Positions 52,465-53,484 of a stretch of DNA of 53,484 nt are shown in pieces (position 1 is the stretch's first letter; each line of letters starts with the position of its first letter). The stretch is taken from NCBI GenBank assembly GCA_021296345.1, contig JAGWAN010000006.1, positions 17,944 to 71,427 of the forward strand. The letters are read 5' to 3'. Origin of the DNA: Acidimicrobiia bacterium. Its GTDB lineage: Bacteria > Actinomycetota > Acidimicrobiia > Spongiisociales > Spongiisociaceae. The notes under the pieces are model-generated. The model ran no database searches. It was not told the DNA's origin and saw nothing but the letters and a program-made list of their open reading frames with translations. The position numbers were made by a program, and so were the translations under genes.

Positions 52465-53484
52465 TCAGGCGGCGACCACTTGGATGGTGTGGTATCCGGT
52501 TGCCCCGTCGGGTCGGGGCGGGCGGACGCTGCCGGTCTGGGTCCTGCCGGTGCCGTCGGTGGCCCTGACCGCGATCGTATGGGCGCCGGGCGTGAAGTCA
52601 TGCTCCAGGTACCATTGCCGCCAGGTGTCGATGGACAGTTCCTGGGGAAGGTGAGCGTTTGTCCACTCACCATCGTCGACCCGGACCTGTACCCTCGATA
52701 TGCCCCTCGTCTGGGCCCATGCCACTCCGGCGATGACGTTGTTCCCGGCCGTGATGTCGCCCTCCCGGGGTGTGTCGATCCGCGACTGGGTCTTGACAGG
52801 CGCCTTCTTGGCCCATCCTCTCGGGACCCAGTAGGCGTCGAAGTCGTTCCATCCGGTGAACTCCACTTCGGACACCCACTTGGTCGCGGATACGTATCCA
52901 TACAGCCCTGAGACCACCAGACGGGCCGGGAACCCGTGCCGGAGCGGAAGGGGCTCGCCGTTCATCCCGATAGCCACCAGAGCCTCGCGTCCGTCGAATA
53001 CCGCAGCGGTGGGAAAGCCGACCGTGAACCGGTCGACCGACCGACCGACCAGCTGGTTGCCGTCCCTGCGGACACCGGCCCTCTCGACAAGGGTCCTGAG
53101 CGGAACGCCCAGCCATTTGGCGTTGCCCACCAGATTCCCGCCCACCCGGTTCGACACGCAGCAGAGCGTGATGTAGCGCTCCACCAGGGGCATGGCCAGC
53201 AACTCGTAGAATGTGACGCTGAAGGGATTGTCCACCCGTCCGGTGAAGGAGAGGCTCCAGGTTCGATGATCGACCTGGGGAGTGCCGATAGCGGTGTCGA
53301 CCACATAGAACTCGTCGTTGGGTGTGATCAACTCCGACACGCCCTCGACCGGTGCCCTCTGGGCCCGAGTCGGATCCGCCACTCCCGAAACACTCGTCCT
53401 GGCGGGCTGGGTGGTGGTAGTAGTCGGTTCTGGCGCCTGCGTGGTGGTGGTTTCGGGTGCCTGTGTCGTGGGGGTGGTCGGTTC
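52465..53484 (-). CDS. Molybdopterin-dependent oxidoreductase, SUOX/YedY-like (partial at right edge)
   Basis: The open frame continues past the right edge. From a Thr/Pro-rich linker at the edge (TTTTQAPEPTTTTTQ) it passes into a sulfite-oxidase-type fold: the Mo-ligand cysteine is in ITLCCVSNRVGG, followed by LVGNAKWLGVPL, GFPTAAVFDGREALVAIGMNGEPLPLRHGFPARLVV (Mo-pterin contacts) and a C-terminal dimerisation Ig-like domain (ISRVQVRVDDGEW). At least 339 residues are inside the window. The linker suggests an N-terminal membrane or haem part outside the window. Probably acts outside the cytoplasmic membrane as a sulfite-oxidase-like or related enzyme. Confidence 0.85.
   Translation of the reverse strand, partial: EPTTPTTQAPETTTTQAPEPTTTTTQPARTSVSGVADPTRAQRAPVEGVSELITPNDEFYVVDTAIGTPQVDHRTWSLSFTGRVDNPFSVTFYELLAMPLVERYITLCCVSNRVGGNLVGNAKWLGVPLRTLVERAGVRRDGNQLVGRSVDRFTVGFPTAAVFDGREALVAIGMNGEPLPLRHGFPARLVVSGLYGYVSATKWVSEVEFTGWNDFDAYWVPRGWAKKAPVKTQSRIDTPREGDITAGNNVIAGVAWAQTRGISRVQVRVDDGEWTNAHLPQELSIDTWRQWYLEHDFTPGAHTIAVRATDGTGRTQTGSVRPPRPDGATGYHTIQVVAA

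Overview
The window is a GC-rich bacterial chromosome segment that most resembles an actinobacterium, probably of the Acidimicrobiia. The evidence is the infB-ylxP-rbfA-nrnA-truB-ribF-rpsO-pnp translation/RNA block, a three-gene operon of families known mainly from Actinobacteria (MSMEG_4193-type phosphatase, DUF3090, SCO1664-type), an F420-type LLM oxidoreductase, and lipoproteins with long Thr/Ala-rich linkers. No 16S or other taxonomic marker is present, so the class is an inference.

Layout. 1-9012: translation and RNA-decay genes on the + strand, often overlapping by 4 bases, with a structured leader before pnp. 9013-17605: repeat-rich intergenic DNA, a Fpg/Nei glycosylase, an LLM flavoenzyme, the three-gene operon, a YedK/HMCES-type protein, RNase P RNA, a membrane protein, an aquaporin and trpD. 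17678-18412: a thioredoxin-fold lipoprotein whose first active-site cysteine is an in-frame TGA followed by a SECIS-like hairpin; this is the most striking item in the window and a likely selenoprotein. 18413-21937: a gene desert, a possible antitoxin relic, a cytochrome P450 and a decayed IS605-type tnpB element. 21963-37311: a catabolic island with an amidohydrolase, a phosphotriesterase-family hydrolase, a class III aminotransferase, an N-acyl-D-amino-acid deacylase-like enzyme, a ThDP enzyme, a class V aminotransferase, an SDR and a complete five-gene peptide-type ABC importer. 37531-39033: a lipoprotein pseudogene with at least four lesions. 39168-46025: a complete System I cytochrome c maturation operon (ccmA-B-C-D-E-F-H-I-G), split between ccmB and ccmC by two nested copies of a roughly 200-bp MITE-like element. 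46161-52295: an SPFH protein and the his operon hisG-D-B-H-F-IE, headed by a TrpR-like regulator with a palindromic operator-like site upstream. 52465-53484: a molybdopterin oxidoreductase that runs off the right edge.

How the parts fit. The left block supplies initiation, ribosome maturation, tRNA modification, flavin cofactor synthesis and mRNA decay. The ccm operon and the molybdoenzyme point to respiratory metabolism with c-type cytochromes. The catabolic island looks like import and breakdown of a peptide-like or N-acylated compound, with substrate unknown. Besides protein genes the window carries several non-coding systems: heptanucleotide tandem repeats, hairpins with a shared loop, the MITE family with an 18-bp terminal inverted repeat, and a relic IS605-type element.
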